Notes: generated by a model from the letters alone, not told the origin. Counted from the first letter of the stretch, positions 37,135-48,680 are shown. The stretch is 64,000 bases of DNA from Cryptomeria japonica (GCF_030272615.1 NC_081412.1:96905796-96969795); one strand, 5' to 3'. Numbers and translations: made by a program.

Positions 37135-38894
37135 GACTATGATGAATTTGTCTATGTGCAACCGAGAAGACTATTGAAGAAAATGAAGAGAATATCCAGT
37201 TACCGAGTGATGAAGAAGATCATACAAAGCCTACTGAGCCTGTATTAGCCAAGTATGTCAGAAGACATCATGTACCAAGTCAGATTATAGGAGATAAGGA
37301 TGATCCAGTGATGACAAGGAACAAACTGAGACAGAACACATGTTTGATATCTGAATTTGAACCGAGAATAGTGAAAGAGGCATTTAACAGTGAAGATTGG
37401 ATAAATGCTATGACAGAAGAGATTGATCAAATCAAGAAGAATGACACATGGACACTAATCCCAAGACCGAAGGACACAAGTGTAATCGGTACAAAGTGGA
37501 TTTTCAGAAACAAGCTAAATGAAAAAGGTGAGGTCATTCGAAACAAGGCAAGACTAGTTTGCAAAGGTTATGCTCAAGAAGAAGGAATTGATTATGGTGA
37601 AACTTTTGCATCTGTTGCTATAATTGAAGGAGTAAGAACATTGTTGGCCTATGCTGCTTTCAAAAATTTCAAGGTATATCAAATGGATGTCAAATCTACA
37701 TTTCTGAATGGAATACTAGAAGAAGAAGTTTTTATTGAACAACCAGAAGGATTTGTTGAAGACAATAATAAAGATCAGGTATGTAAATTGAACAAAGCTT
37801 TATATGGTTTGAAACAAGCACTAAGAGCATGGTATGAAAGATTGCACTCTTATTTGATTAAGATTGGTTTTATAAGGACAAGTGAGAACAGCAACATGTA
37901 CATGAAGAATGATGAAAATGGAATACTGATCTCAGCCATATTTGTTGATGATATTATATTTTGTGGCAATGACTCTTTATGCAAGAACTTTGGAAATGAA
38001 ATGAGCAAAGAATTTGAGATGTCATTAATCGGTGAGATAAAGTATTTTATAGGTTTATAGATACTGCAAATAAAAAATGAGATTTTCATTACTCAATCCA
38101 AGTACATAAAGGAAATCTTGAAGAAATTTGGAATGGAGGATTCAAAACTAGTAAGTACTCCTATGACTACCAACTGTAAATTGTCAAAGAATGATGAATC
38201 TGCATCTGTTGATGAGACACTTTACCGATCTATGATTGGAAAGCTACAATATGTTGTTCATAGTAGACCAGATATAGCACATGCAGTAGGTATAGTTGCA
38301 AGATTCTCTGCAGATCCTAAGGAAACACACGTGACAACAATCAAAAGAATTTTTAGATACTTGAAAGGCATAGAGGATTATGGCTTAGTATATCAGAAAG
38401 GAAATGATTTTGATTTAAAAGTTTATACTGATGCTAATTGGGCAGGCAACATTGATGACAGAAAAAGCACAAGTGGAGGAGCTTTCTTTTTAGGAGAAAG
38501 ACTAATGAGTTGGCTTAGCAAGAAACAAGGATGTGTTTCACAGTCAACAGCAGAAGCTTAATACGTTGCTGCAGCATTGAATTGTGCCAAGATTGCATGG
38601 ATCAAACAACTGTTGGAAGGTATAAATGAGAAAGTTACCGAGCCAATAACTATATTCTGTGACAATACTAGTGCCATTAATATTTCAAAGAATCATGTTA
38701 TGCACTCTAAGACAAAGCACATCTCTATCAAATATCATTATCTTGGAGAAGAAGCTCAAGAGAAGAAAGTGGTGTTGGAGTATGTTAGCACAAAGGAACA
38801 AATAGCAGATATCTTCACCAAGCCACTACCAAGGGACACTTTTGAATATCTCAAAAGTAAGTTAGGGGTCCTACCCCTATCTTCTACTCACTGA
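37135..38894 (+). pseudogene. pol: Copia B reverse transcriptase and RNase H
   Basis: The RT is open from 37308 to 38060. It has WINAMTEEIDQIKKNDTW, VARLVCKGYAQ-type [45 protein letters not shown] and the catalytic FVDDIIFCG. A TAG at 38058-38060 is followed by the connection and RNase H (38118-38894) with YTDANWAGNIDDRKSTSGG and CDNTSAINISKNHVMHSKTKH. The stop at 38559-38561 falls in STAEAEYVA. It ends PLPRDTFEYLKSKLG…, near the usual Copia end. Only a few stops and one shift near 37140-37300; active-site residues are present. Confidence 0.9.
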
Positions 38895-39353
38895 CCGAGT
38901 TTGGTGAAAGCATCAATCTGATGACTCTATTGAATATCTTTTGGGAGTTGATTCTGATTTATACACTTTAGGATGTTTTCTAAAGGTGTATAGGAATAAT
39001 ACAGGAAATATTACAGGGAACAGGAATTGAAGATAAAATGCTCTGACCGAGACTCAATTGATACACAACAGCAGAAAATCACTTCTTACAGAAAGTAATT
39101 ATGTTTTAGTTCTTTACTTTTTGGCATTGTTGTCAAAGGGGGAGAAGACCTACAAAGGGGGAGAAGACTAATATAGAGGAAGAAGACCTATCAGGGAAGA
39201 AAACTAAGAAGACTACAGATTGGAAAGAAGACTGAGAATAGGAGAAGTCTAATGTATGGGGGAGAGCATTTCAGCATTTCAGAATCACAGCAATCTGAAT
39301 CTTTTAAGGTCAAATCAATTGGTTTTACCATCAATGCCAAAGGGGGAGATTAT
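38895..39353 (+). other. Copia B 3' untranslated region and polypurine tract
   Basis: No gene. Purine-rich repeats AAAGGGGGAGAAGAC near 39136-39170 and GGGGGAGAG near 39258 precede the actual PPT CCAAAGGGGGAGATTA at about 39337-39352, directly before the LTR. Confidence 0.8.
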
Positions 39354-40719
39354 TGTAAATATTGCATCATAACAGACAATGAAAGATTGTTGGCATTTCA
39401 TAAGGATATTGAGAAGGTTGTTGATGATTATGGATATAACTAATTAAAGATGTTTACTGTCTTGATATTATTATTTTGTCATTGATGTCAAGAAATTGAT
39501 TTTCTAATTTAGTATGATGTTGCCATATCTTAAGAAGTATGATATGAACATTAAAACAATGTTGGTAAAAGACACAGGAAAGAATATGATGAATAAGGTA
39601 TTCAATGGGCAACTAGTACCGAGTCAGACAATGATGAGATCATGATGTTTTAGATTGTTTTAACATCATACATATGTTGTAAAATGTAAAGGTTAATACT
39701 ATACTATGTTATCAAGCAAAGAACCTAGTCGGTAAACCCTAAGGAACCTAGTCGGTAAACCCTAAGGTTATCGTTATTGGTTAATGAAGGTGGAATGTCT
39801 ACCGAGTGAAATTTAGTATTCACCGAGTTGTTACTGAGTTGTAACCGAACTATAACAGAATGCATTAAATGGTTACATGCGTTATTTAATGAAGGAAGCT
39901 GATGAGCTGGAACTGATCAATGATTGGTGAGCCGTGAATGAAGTTTGTTAACGAATCTAAGGCAATGAAAAGTCAACATGAAGATCTACAACTCAGATTG
40001 AACTGCAATACCCTGGCACAAGTTCCAAGACTAATATGCAAGTTCCAAGGCGGGGTAAAACATTTTCAGATCAAAGATGCATTGAACCTGGACAAGATCA
40101 AAGATCTGATGGCTATGATTGATCAAGGGAAATGTGATCAAGGAGATTAAGTGGTTATCTAATTGTTTATAAATAGGAAATTGTTGATAAACAATGTATG
40201 CGGGCAAGTGTATGCACAGGGATGCTACATAGTGATTACCAAGCACAGAAGCTTGAAGACTTGTTAGAATAATAAAGTATAGAAGCCCAGCAGATAGACA
40301 AGATTAGTTCTATGTCTAGATTGTATTGAACAAATAGGAATCTACTTTAGCATTTTAGATGTGAAGTTGCAGATAGATTTTATTACTGTGATTTTGTGAA
40401 AGTGACAGAAAATCTCTTAACCGAGTGGACTTAATAGTCTTATTTGTAAAACCCTCTAGCAAGGTGACTTTCTGATTGAGTGTTTGAAATCTTTTAACAA
40501 GGTCACTTCTAACAAGGTGAAGATCGTAACAGATCTAAGGGAAATCCCTTAACTGGGTCACATCTAGCAATGTGTTTGTAATCTTTAACAGGATTTGCTT
40601 TTAACCGAGCATACTCTAGAAGAGTATATTTCATAGTGGATCCGAAATCCCACAGTAGTTTTTCCCTATTTGGGTTTCCACGTTAAATCTGGTGTTATGA
40701 GGTTTATGATGTTTATATG
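39354..40719 (+). repeat. 3' LTR of Copia B, left portion
   Basis: Matches 33143-34509 of the 5' LTR and stops at GTTTATATG, where Gypsy B begins. The last five bases, ATATG, are the Gypsy B target duplication. The remainder is at 56842-57003. Confidence 0.92.
40715..40719. other. Target-site duplication ATATG of Gypsy B, left
   Basis: ATATG at 40715-40719 and at 56837-56841. The uninterrupted Copia B LTR has the site once. Confidence 0.93.
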
Positions 40720-41486
40720 TGTATATGGTGAAAATGGATAACAACAATAACAATATTGAAAGGCTAAATGAATTCAACCACCAAACCCTAGCCTAACAAC
40801 AACAAAGATCCACCATAACATATGAAGATTACCTAAGACAATGCAAATCAAATGAAATCACAAAGATTATACCATCACATGTCCAATAGAGTTTTGATCT
40901 CCATTCTTCCTATCTCCATTGATCTTGCTTGATATATTTTCTCTCAGATTTTATGTGCACAAGAGCTCAACAAAGAATGAAATGTGGTTGCAAGTAAGAT
41001 CGTAGTGTAGCCAAGTCTTCAAGATTGTCGATTAGGGTTTGATAATGAAGAAGGCATCTCCTTAAATAGAAGACACCATAAGAAATGGAGGGATAAGATT
41101 GAGAGGTGTAAAAAGGAGGTCGGCTAGGGTTAGAGGGTAGGTAGAAGAAATAATAAAATAATGAAAGGGGTAGGTAGTGTAGGAATTAAGAGATGAATGA
41201 CATGTGTCATTTGTAGAAAAGGATAATGAAATAATTAAATAAATAAAGATTTATTTAATTAATAGAAGAAGTAGGATAATTAAATAAATAAGATATTTAT
41301 TTAATTTAGGAAAATGATAATTTAAATAAATAAATGTATTTATTTAAATGAGAAATAAGGCTAGAAGAGGATAAATGAATTAATTAAATAAATAAAGATT
41401 TATTTAATTAATAGAAGAATTAGGCTTAGATAATTAAATAAATAAAATATTTATTTAATTAGACATGACAATTTTGGGTGTCTACA
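40720..41486 (-). repeat. 3' LTR of Gypsy B
   Basis: 767 bp, plus strand TGTATATGGTGAAAATGG to TTGGGTGTCTACA. It contains five AT-rich palindromes at 41233-41460. Nearly identical to 56081-56836. Confidence 0.95.
41233..41460. repeat. Five AT-rich palindromes in the LTR
   Basis: Perfect or near-perfect palindromes at 41233-41260, 41278-41306, 41320-41349, 41379-41412 and 41432-41460, all of the form TTAAATAAATA…TATTTATTTAA with different centres. They lie in the first quarter of U3 of the minus-strand element. The 5' LTR has the same set but has lost half of the fourth by a 9-bp deletion. Confidence 0.85.
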
Positions 41487-41501
41487 TTTTGCCCCTCTTT
41501 G
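41487..41501 (-). other. Polypurine tract, Gypsy B
   Basis: Minus strand reads TCAAAGAGGGGCAAAA directly before the LTR. Confidence 0.85.
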
Positions 41502-42010
41502 AGACAATGCGGCTTGTCGCGTTGTTTCAAAGAAGATAAGATGAACTGATACAGAGTTGCCCCAAGATGGGAATGATATGCCCCCTCAAGAGATTGGATG
41601 AAAATGTCTGAAAAGATTGCAGACAATATCTCGATAAGAAAGAAAGGCGAGAATGGACTGACCGGATAAAGTGACAAAGTCACAGGATAATGAAGACTGA
41701 CTTGGGAAACGAGGGCTAGGGCAGTCTATAAGATAGACCACGAGGGAAAATACATCCTCATTGTCATCTACACCTTTATGAGATCAAAGTGCAGAGCGAG
41801 AAAAGAACAGGAGCAGTCAGCAGCGATGGCTTTTGTGCATAGATTTGACCATGTTCACCGATTTTAGAGGCCAGCAGAGGCAGGAGAGCCGGTAAGTACC
41901 ACCAAACCTCCTTGTACTTTGATGCATTCAATTTTGTCATTAATGCATGTTGAATAGAGCAATAAATGCGCTTAGAAGTAGGGTTAAAAAATGTCAAAAA
42001 ACCATTGAAA
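41502..42010 (+). other. Putative promoter/leader region of the antisense PMD gene
   Basis: About 500 bp without a gene between PPT and the repeat array. A TATA-like CTATAAGATA is at about 41727. I see no other motif. A promoter here is inferred only from the downstream plus-strand gene. Confidence 0.3.
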
Positions 42011-42258
42011 CGCGTCTGTGTCAGTGCCAGGCACGTCTATGTTCGCCAGGCGCGTCTGTGTAGGTGCCAGGCGTGTTTGTGTCTGGAACCGCGTTTGCGT
42101 CTGATGCGGGCGCGTTTATGTCATTCAGGGGCGTCTGCGTTGCCAAGTGGCGTTTATGCACGGTATAAGCACGTTTGTATTATACAGGCGCGTCTGTGTT
42201 GTACAGGCACATCTATGCAGTCTGTAGGCACGTTTGTGTCAGTCAAGCGCGTTTGCAT
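42011..42258 (+). repeat. 13-copy array, 20-nt period, motif CGCGTCTGTGT
   Basis: Copies begin at about 42011, 42031, 42051, 42071, 42090, 42111, 42130, 42149, 42170, 42189, 42208, 42228 and 42247, a very even 19-21 nt period. Consensus GCRCGTYTRTGT, often followed by a variable spacer ending CAGG. The period is not a multiple of three, so the array is unlikely to be coding. The same motif in the opposite strand sense forms arrays in the gag leader at 54336-54490 and 55713-55970. Confidence 0.88.
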
Positions 42259-42386
42259 TGAAAAATGCAAGTTTTGGTCTTCTAGGTCAAATCGGCAGTT
42301 CTGTGATTAACATACGCTATCAATTGGATAAGCTGCTGAGAGGATACACTCAAGCAAGTCCTCTAGGAAGACTAGGATAGATCAAG

Positions 42387-42661
42387 GCACTTTGTGAGGA
42401 ATAGTGAGTACCAAGATAGAGTACTTTGTGATGAACAGGGAGTACCCAAAGTATGAGCAGCACTTTGTGATGAACAGGGAGTGCAAATGTGAATAACACC
42501 TTGTGATGAACAGTGAGTGTCACACACATAGTACTTTGTGATGAACAGGGAGTACTACTAGGATAGATAGTAACACTTTGTGATGAACAGTGAGTGTCAC
42601 TAAGATAAATAGCTATGTGCATTTAGATAACGAGTAGCATTTTGTGATAAACAGTGAATGC
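42387..42661 (+). repeat. Seven 25-nt stem-loop units with covarying stems
   Basis: Units at 42387-42411, 42421-42445, 42460-42484, 42496-42520, 42531-42555, 42573-42597 and 42637-42661. Each is a 5-nt arm, a 15-nt near-constant loop TTGTGATGAACAGGG (or …GTG), and a complementary 5-nt arm. The arms change together: GTACT/AGTAC twice, GCACT/AGTGC, ACACT/AGTGT, GCATT/AATGC. Two units have one mismatch. The unit at 42531 extends to a 7-bp stem. They lie just upstream of the PMD start codon. Confidence 0.88.
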
Positions 42662-42710
42662 CACTATGACTGACATGATTTGATTTGCTTGACTGCAGGA
42701 GTACTTGCCG

Positions 42711-44627
42711 ATGCTGGAGTCACGGAAGAGAATCCCGTCGACGCAGAGGTTGCGACCTGAGCTGTCGGTTGGAGACAGAGCTGCCATCGAGGAGATGGGT
42801 CTGAGACATGTATTGTATGTGCCTGAGTTTCAGGCAAACATGGGTTTGCTAACTGCGCTTGCTAAGAGATGGCATTCTGAGACGTGCACTTTCCATTTGC
42901 CGATGGGTGAGATGACAGTCACCCTAGAGGATGTCTACAGGATTCTGCGGATACCGATTGATAGAGATTTGATTCCATATGATTGTGATGGAGATCGGGA
43001 GGCATTGAGATGGGTGTTTCAGGATCCCAGATTAGAGATGAGGGCAGGACATGTGGCATGGGACACCATGACAGCCACAGAGTTAGCATTGCCAGTAGTG
43101 ATCGGAGGAGCTATCAGTGGGTTCCTGTGTCCGGATAGGGCGACACGGGGGTTGGCTATGGGCTGGGGGGGAGCACTGGAGACACTGGTGACGCAGCACA
43201 CCAGATACGCCTAGGGACCATGTGTGTTGCCCCATTTGTATTACGAGCTTCACCAGTTTGTTTATCATGGATCAGTGGGATTGGGCTGTGGAGTGACACT
43301 GCTGCAGGTATGGGCTTACGAGCATCTGTCGATTACCCGACCGATACACTTCAGGGGTAGGGGTCACGGACGCAGCTTTGTACATTTGTATGACATGATC
43401 ACATCACAGTCGCGGATTGGCAGGTTGGAGCATTGGCGGCGGGTGATCGATGACATTGATGTGGTCATATGGAGACCATATCTAGGCTGTGAGGATTGGG
43501 AGGATGACACAGTGGAGCTGCCCTACACCTTCTAGAGCACGTACCTGATTGGGCGGACACCCTATGTGCTAGAGAGGCAGCTTGTGGACAGGGTTTGCAG
43601 GCAGTATGGCAGGATTCAGAGGATGCCACGGGGCTCGGGCATGTATGCCCGCACAGTTAGGGATCAGGCACAGTTTGGGCCCTTGCTGTCATATGATCAG
43701 GCAGTCACACAGCTGGCAGAGATGGTGCCCCTACCCTGGGATATGTGGCTGGAGATCGAGGACACTGAGATGGATGCTGAGTATACAACATATTGGGCAG
43801 AGCATCCATTCCCCCGATTGACAGATCCAGGAGAGCTACTGGAGGGAGATGGAGGTGGGGACGATGATGATGATGGTGGAGGTGATGGGGGCAGAGGCCG
43901 ACGGAGGCGGAGGGGAGTAGTTGGGGAGAGGAGGGTTGCACCTTGGAGGGAGGGTGTACAGGAGAGACAGGCTCAGGTGGTGAGGGGTCGCGGTGGATTG
44001 CCCCTACAGGTGCCGGCAACATAGGGTCCCAGAGCACAGGTATAGAGATAGGGACAGGTACCAGTACAGGCACCAATATAGGTACAGGTATAGAGGCAGG
44101 CACCCGCAGAGGGAGAGCCACAGGCAGAGGCAGAGGGGGGGGACCCAGAGGAGGATGAGCTGATTGAGCTCAGGGAGATCTGCCAGGGACAGGTAGATGA
44201 GATTCAGGAGCTGGAGAGGGAGAGGGATCAGCTCAGGATGAGGCTCAGGGATACTGAGCGGGAGAGAGATTAGGTGATTCAGCGCTACACAGAGGCTGAG
44301 ACAGCGCTGAGGGCAAGGAGACAGGCGGCGGAGGACACAGGGGCAGGCTATGCATATGTCCTGCGGGCAGGAGAGGAGATTGTCTACCGGCGCGACCTCT
44401 ATTATGGTGCAGTACCAGCATATCAGCAGGTGAGGAGCTTCGATAGACCATCGCGGATAGTGACAACTACGAGAGGGAGCCGGAGGAGACAGGCATCGAG
44501 TGGTGGGGTTATGGGTCCTCCACCACCACCAGATAGAGGGGACAGGAGGGATGATTCTGGGGCAGGTCCTTTGGGGGCTCAGATTCCGTTGAGGCCAGGC
44601 GGCTCCGAGGGAGGGAGTTCATCATAG
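42711..44627 (+). pseudogene. Antisense plant mobile domain (PMD) protein gene of Gypsy B, eight amber stops
   Basis: One continuous frame of about 638 codons from the ATG at 42711 to a TAG at 44625. The N-terminal 330 residues are a plant mobile domain: LLTALAKRWHSETCTFHLPM, GEMTVTLEDVYRILRIPID, then LPHLYYELHQFVYH, YLGCEDWEDDTVELPYTF and LERQLVDRV. An acidic Asp/Gly run and basic Arg run (about 43850-43920), a Gln/Val/Pro repeat, a coiled-coil-like EIQELERERDQLRMRLRDTE and a Gly/Ser/Pro-rich tail follow. In-frame TAGs lie at 43212, 43533, 44022, 44043, 44049, 44079, 44091 and 44271, with no frameshift. GC-rich compared with gag-pol. A TGCAG acceptor-like site lies at 42694-42698. PMD proteins are known both as plant nuclear proteins (MAIN/MAIL family, linked to transposon silencing) and inside transposons; the role here is unknown. 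Confidence 0.85.
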
Positions 44628-46316
44628 CCTTAGAGGGCTCCCTATGTATCAGTATTATACCATTTTTGTATGATGATGTAGACACCTGCGGGTGATTTTG
44701 TAGCCATATGATTTTTTGATATCATTGTATCATGACATTTTTTATTATATATATGAGATGATTCATTTTTTGCGGCAACTATATGCATCTGTACCTATGT
44801 GATGAGATGTTTCATGATGTATGTTTATGATATGGATGCAAATATGTACATGATGCAATGCAATATTTTTGTTCTTTTATGTTGTATATGTGATGCAAAT
44901 GTGAATGTATGTAATGCAAATGTAAATTGTGCTAATAGGTGTTGTGTGCAGGATGTGATGTCATTGTGATATCTATATGTATGTATGAAATGCTTATATG
45001 TGGTAATGTAGGTGCAACTACATGAAATGCAAATGTTTTTGGTGTGTCATTATACTCAGTCATGTGATAGCAGGCTACGCGGACTCAAGAAGGATGATGG
45101 AAGTCAATCAAGAAAGGGGGATGAAAGATAGAAGATCTGAACGTGAAAGAGCTTCTTGTGCGTTATCATCATTGAGCTTTATTATGGCAAGTAGGTTATG
45201 ACAATCGAGGCATATGTTCGACCCAAAAAGTCATTATACCTATTTGCATGGAGATAAGACAGTCACAAACAAGGAATGCCCCAGTTCATACTAGACTCAC
45301 AGTGTCCTCATATCCTTGGACAAGTCATAGCATTACTAAGAGACAATCCACAGACAGCAAACAAAAATAGGTGACGATACCCCATCCTTACCTTTCTAGT
45401 CAAAGACATCCTGGAGATAGAATCTCTAGTCAGAGACATCCTAAAAAAGCTAAAAGACATGTCACCAAAAGATAAAATCAAAAGAAAACCAAGACTCAAC
45501 ACCAACGTCCATTGTAGTCCTCAAGTTTAGTGTCTCTTGTCACTTGTATAAGTCTTATTTGATTGTGGTCACAATGTTTACTTTCACAAAAAGGATAGAT
45601 AGCACTGAACCATGTGTTGTCTGAGTCTGTTGAAAGATTTGATTTGTTGAAGCCCATTTTTGCTGTTGTGTCTCATCTGAAACTGACTGAATCCATGAAG
45701 CTGATACTTTATTGAGGAGAAGATGAAACTTTATTGCGGACTGGCGATGCAGATGTTGCTTTATTGCGGATTGTGCGCGAATAGACTGAAGGAAGCTGGA
45801 AGAAACTGTACTCCTCGAAACATGTGATGTTCTCAGTTCCACACCCATCACTAGACATAGGATTTTCCTTAGCCGCAGAGAGGATCTGATTTATTATGGA
45901 TGGAAAGGAAGGTTTATTATGAATGGCTAACCAATCTTGGGTAGATCAATAATCAGCCATGATGGGAATGGGTAAGTTTATTATGGATGAATTGGTCGTG
46001 AGTGTGTGCAAAGTGAAAGGATGAAAGTGGATCCTAAAGGAGGGAGGAGCAATGTCTCTACGCATGGCGCTGGTGACCCAGTTTTCACCATGGTACTTGC
46101 CCAGGGTGCCACCGAAGTGGTTTTCACCGTTGGACGAAATTATTTCTCTTTACTTTTTTCGATTTTTTGATTTTTCAATGTTTTTGTTGTCACAAGGCGC
46201 CTGTTTGCCAAGTTTTCACAAAGTAACGATTTTATTTTTTTCTATAATTTTTTCGATTTTTTTGAATTTTTTTTTTTTTTTTTTTTTGTATTTTTGAATT
46301 AGGATATTCCGAAGAG
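44628..46316. other. Gypsy B spacer between the converging PMD and pol genes
   Basis: No gene. The PMD-proximal part (44640-45050) is rich in ATGCAAATG and TGATG repeats, as a 3' UTR might be. Around 45700-45990 the phrase TTTATTATGGATG/TTTATTGCGGA recurs several times. Near 46060-46215 are two GGTTTTCACC-type repeats and a T-rich stretch ending in a run of about 22 T at 46268-46289, just after the pol stop. Confidence 0.6.
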
Positions 46317-47411
46317 CTATGTGTAGAACCTGCGAAGGTGCATGTTGTTGATAGGATCCTCCAAAGGTTCACCTTCTGTAGTTGAGAGCTGATATGCCCC
46401 AGATCCATATGTTGTTGTAACGATGTAAGGACCAAGCCAATTTGGTTCAAACTTGCCCTTCTTCTCTCTGTCTTGCTGATTTTTAGGATTTTCTCTAAGA
46501 ACCAAATCACCTACCTCAAATGTGCGAGGCTTGACCTTGTGATTGTAGCTGCGACTCATTCGTTGTTGGTAAGCCTTAAGATGATTAAAATCAGTTTGTC
46601 TCCGTTCATCCAGTTGTTCTAGTTCTTGTAAGCGAGAGACCCTGTAATCTTCATCAGTGATTATGTTTTGCAAAGAGACCCGTAAAGAAGATAACTCGAC
46701 CTCAATAGGCAAGATGGCTTCAGCGCCATAAACAAGTGAATAGGGTGTAGCTCCTATAGGTGTGCGAACACTTGTGCGGTAGGCCCAAAGTGCAGGATTG
46801 AGTTGGATATGCCAATTATGGCCAGCATCGTCGACTGTCTTCTTGAAGATTTTAAGGATTGTTTTATTAGACGTCTTAGCTTGGCCATTACCTTGGGGGT
46901 AATACGGTGTGGAGAAACGATGGGAAATATGGAAGCGGTCACAGAGTTCACGAACATCCTGATTTTTGAAGGGACGCCTGTTATCAGTAATAATGGAAAC
47001 AGGAATACCATATCGGCATATGATATAGTTAAGGATGAAGGTAGCAATTTGTTTTCTAGTGACTTGTGTGAGAGGCACGGCTTCAATCCACTTTGTAAAA
47101 TACTCTATGGCTGTGATAATGAATTTATGACCATTGGAAGAAGGAGGGTGAATCTTGCCTATGAGATCAAGTCCCCACTGACAAAAGGGCCAAGGAGACG
47201 CAAGTGGTTGTAGTTCTTGTGCTGGCGCATGTATGAGGTCTCCATGAATTTGACATTGCTTACATTTCTTGACAAACTGATATGAGTCTTTTTCCATATT
47301 GGGCCAGTAATATCCAGTCCTAATGAGTTTCTTGGCCAAGGTAGGACCACTAGCATGTGGACCACATATCCCTTCATGCACTTCACGTAACGCAATCTGA
47401 GCTTCGTCACT
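46317..47411 (-). pseudogene. int: Gypsy B integrase
   Basis: In the same frame as the rest of pol. It follows a TAA at 47412-47414. The zinc region has HEGICGPHAS, TGYYWPNMEKD and CKQCQIHGDLIH (HHCC intact). The core has the first Asp in WGLDLIGKI and the second in ITDNRRPF, but the catalytic Glu is Lys in NGQAKTSNKT (AAG for GAG, a G-to-A transition), so this integrase cannot be active. The C-terminal part has RTFEVGDLVLRENP and PNWLGPYIV, and the stop is at 46317. Sequence is typical of Tat-type elements. Confidence 0.92.
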
Positions 47412-48680
47412 TTATAAACATCTAAGAAGAGTGCCATCTAGACCTCGCCGGTATAGGATATCAGCTAAAATGACATATTGAGAGGATTGGCGAATGAAGG
47501 TATGACGTTGGTTATTTGATAGATCAGGAGGTAGGGTATTGTCGCGAAGGTATGTGAAGATGGAACCATATAACTGGGATTCAGGACCAACAACACATAT
47601 CATTTCAGTAGGAGTGATCTCATATGACAGAACCAAATGGTTATCCACCAAGAACTCATAGCAGGTCTCATTTTGAGGTAGATCAATCAGTGAAGCAATT
47701 GTAGCCATGGCATCTGCAGCACGATTCTGCTCTCTTTGTATCTGCTCAAAATCTATCTTTTTGAAATGTTGTTTCAAATCATCCACCATTTGCTTGTAAG
47801 GCAGTAATTTTTCATCTTTTGTTTGGTAATCATCAGTTGCTTGACGGATGACAAGTTGGGAATCCCCAAAAACACGAAGTTCCTGGATCTTCCACTGAAC
47901 CACAATTCGTAATCCAGTTGTTAATGCCTCATATTCCACTATATTGTTAGTGCAAGGAAATGATAAGCGGTATGATTTTGGTATAGAATCTCCTTGAGGA
48001 GTTATAAAGAGAATACCAGCTCCTGCCCCATGCTGTGTGTATGAGCCGTCAAAGTATAGTTGCCATGGCTTTGCATGTGATATTGTTAAAATGGATTCAT
48101 CTAGAAATTCTAAATTTAGAGGAACATCATCAATCATGGGGGCATCTGCTAATTGGTCCACAATGGCTTGTCCTTTTATTGCTTTTCTGTCCACATACTT
48201 GATGTCGAATTCACTAACGATCATTACCCATTTGGCCAGCCACCCAGTAAGTGTTGCTTTATTGAGGAGGTATTTCAACGGATCAATTCTTGCAACCAAC
48301 TTAGTCTTATGAGTGAGCATATAATGTCATAATTTCTGTGAAGCAAAGACCACGGCGAGACATGCACGCTCGATTGGTGTGTAGTTTAGCTCATATCCCA
48401 CCAATGTGCGACTGATGTAGTTTACGGCCTTTTCCTTGCCCTCAGCAATTTGTTGTGCTAGGAGTGCCCCCAGCGCTGTTGGAGTAGCTGATATGTATAG
48501 TAGAAAAGGCTGATCTGGAACTGGTGGCATCAAAACTGGCGGATTCAAAAGATAATCTTTGAGCGTCTGAAAAGCTTGTTGACAGTTATCATCCCATTTG
48601 AATTTGATGTTTTTATGTAGCAGGTGTTGGAAAGGATTACACTTATCTACAAGTTGTGCTATGAATCTTCATATAGACTA
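47412..48680 (-). pseudogene. rnh: Gypsy B dual RNase H
   Basis: The first RNase H-like domain (about 48200-48560) reads LYISATPTALGALLAQ and YTPIERACLAVVFASQKL, with a poor active site, as is usual in this clade. The second (about 47700-48080) has the archaeal-type active site: YFDGSYTQHGAG, NNIVEYEALTTGL, VFGDSQLVIRQ and REQNRAADAMA. Stops: TGA at 48669 and TAG at 48678 at the RT boundary, TGA at 48327 (an arginine CGA in QKLRHYML-type context), TAA at 47412. No frameshift. Confidence 0.9.

Noticed and set aside
42387-42661. CRISPR-like appearance of seven spaced repeats
   Set aside because: The repeats have variable complementary arms and irregular spacing, lie inside a plant retrotransposon and have no cas genes nearby.
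43705-44121. Pro/Val-rich minus-strand frame opposite the PMD gene
   Set aside because: Low-complexity mirror of the PMD repeat region, with no other support.
42711-44627. GC-rich plus-strand gene as a host gene
   Set aside because: It lies between the PPT/3' LTR and pol of Gypsy B, inside a perfect ATATG duplication, so it belongs to the element.
46803-47213. 136-codon plus-strand frame opposite Gypsy B integrase
   Set aside because: Shadow of a strongly conserved integrase frame.
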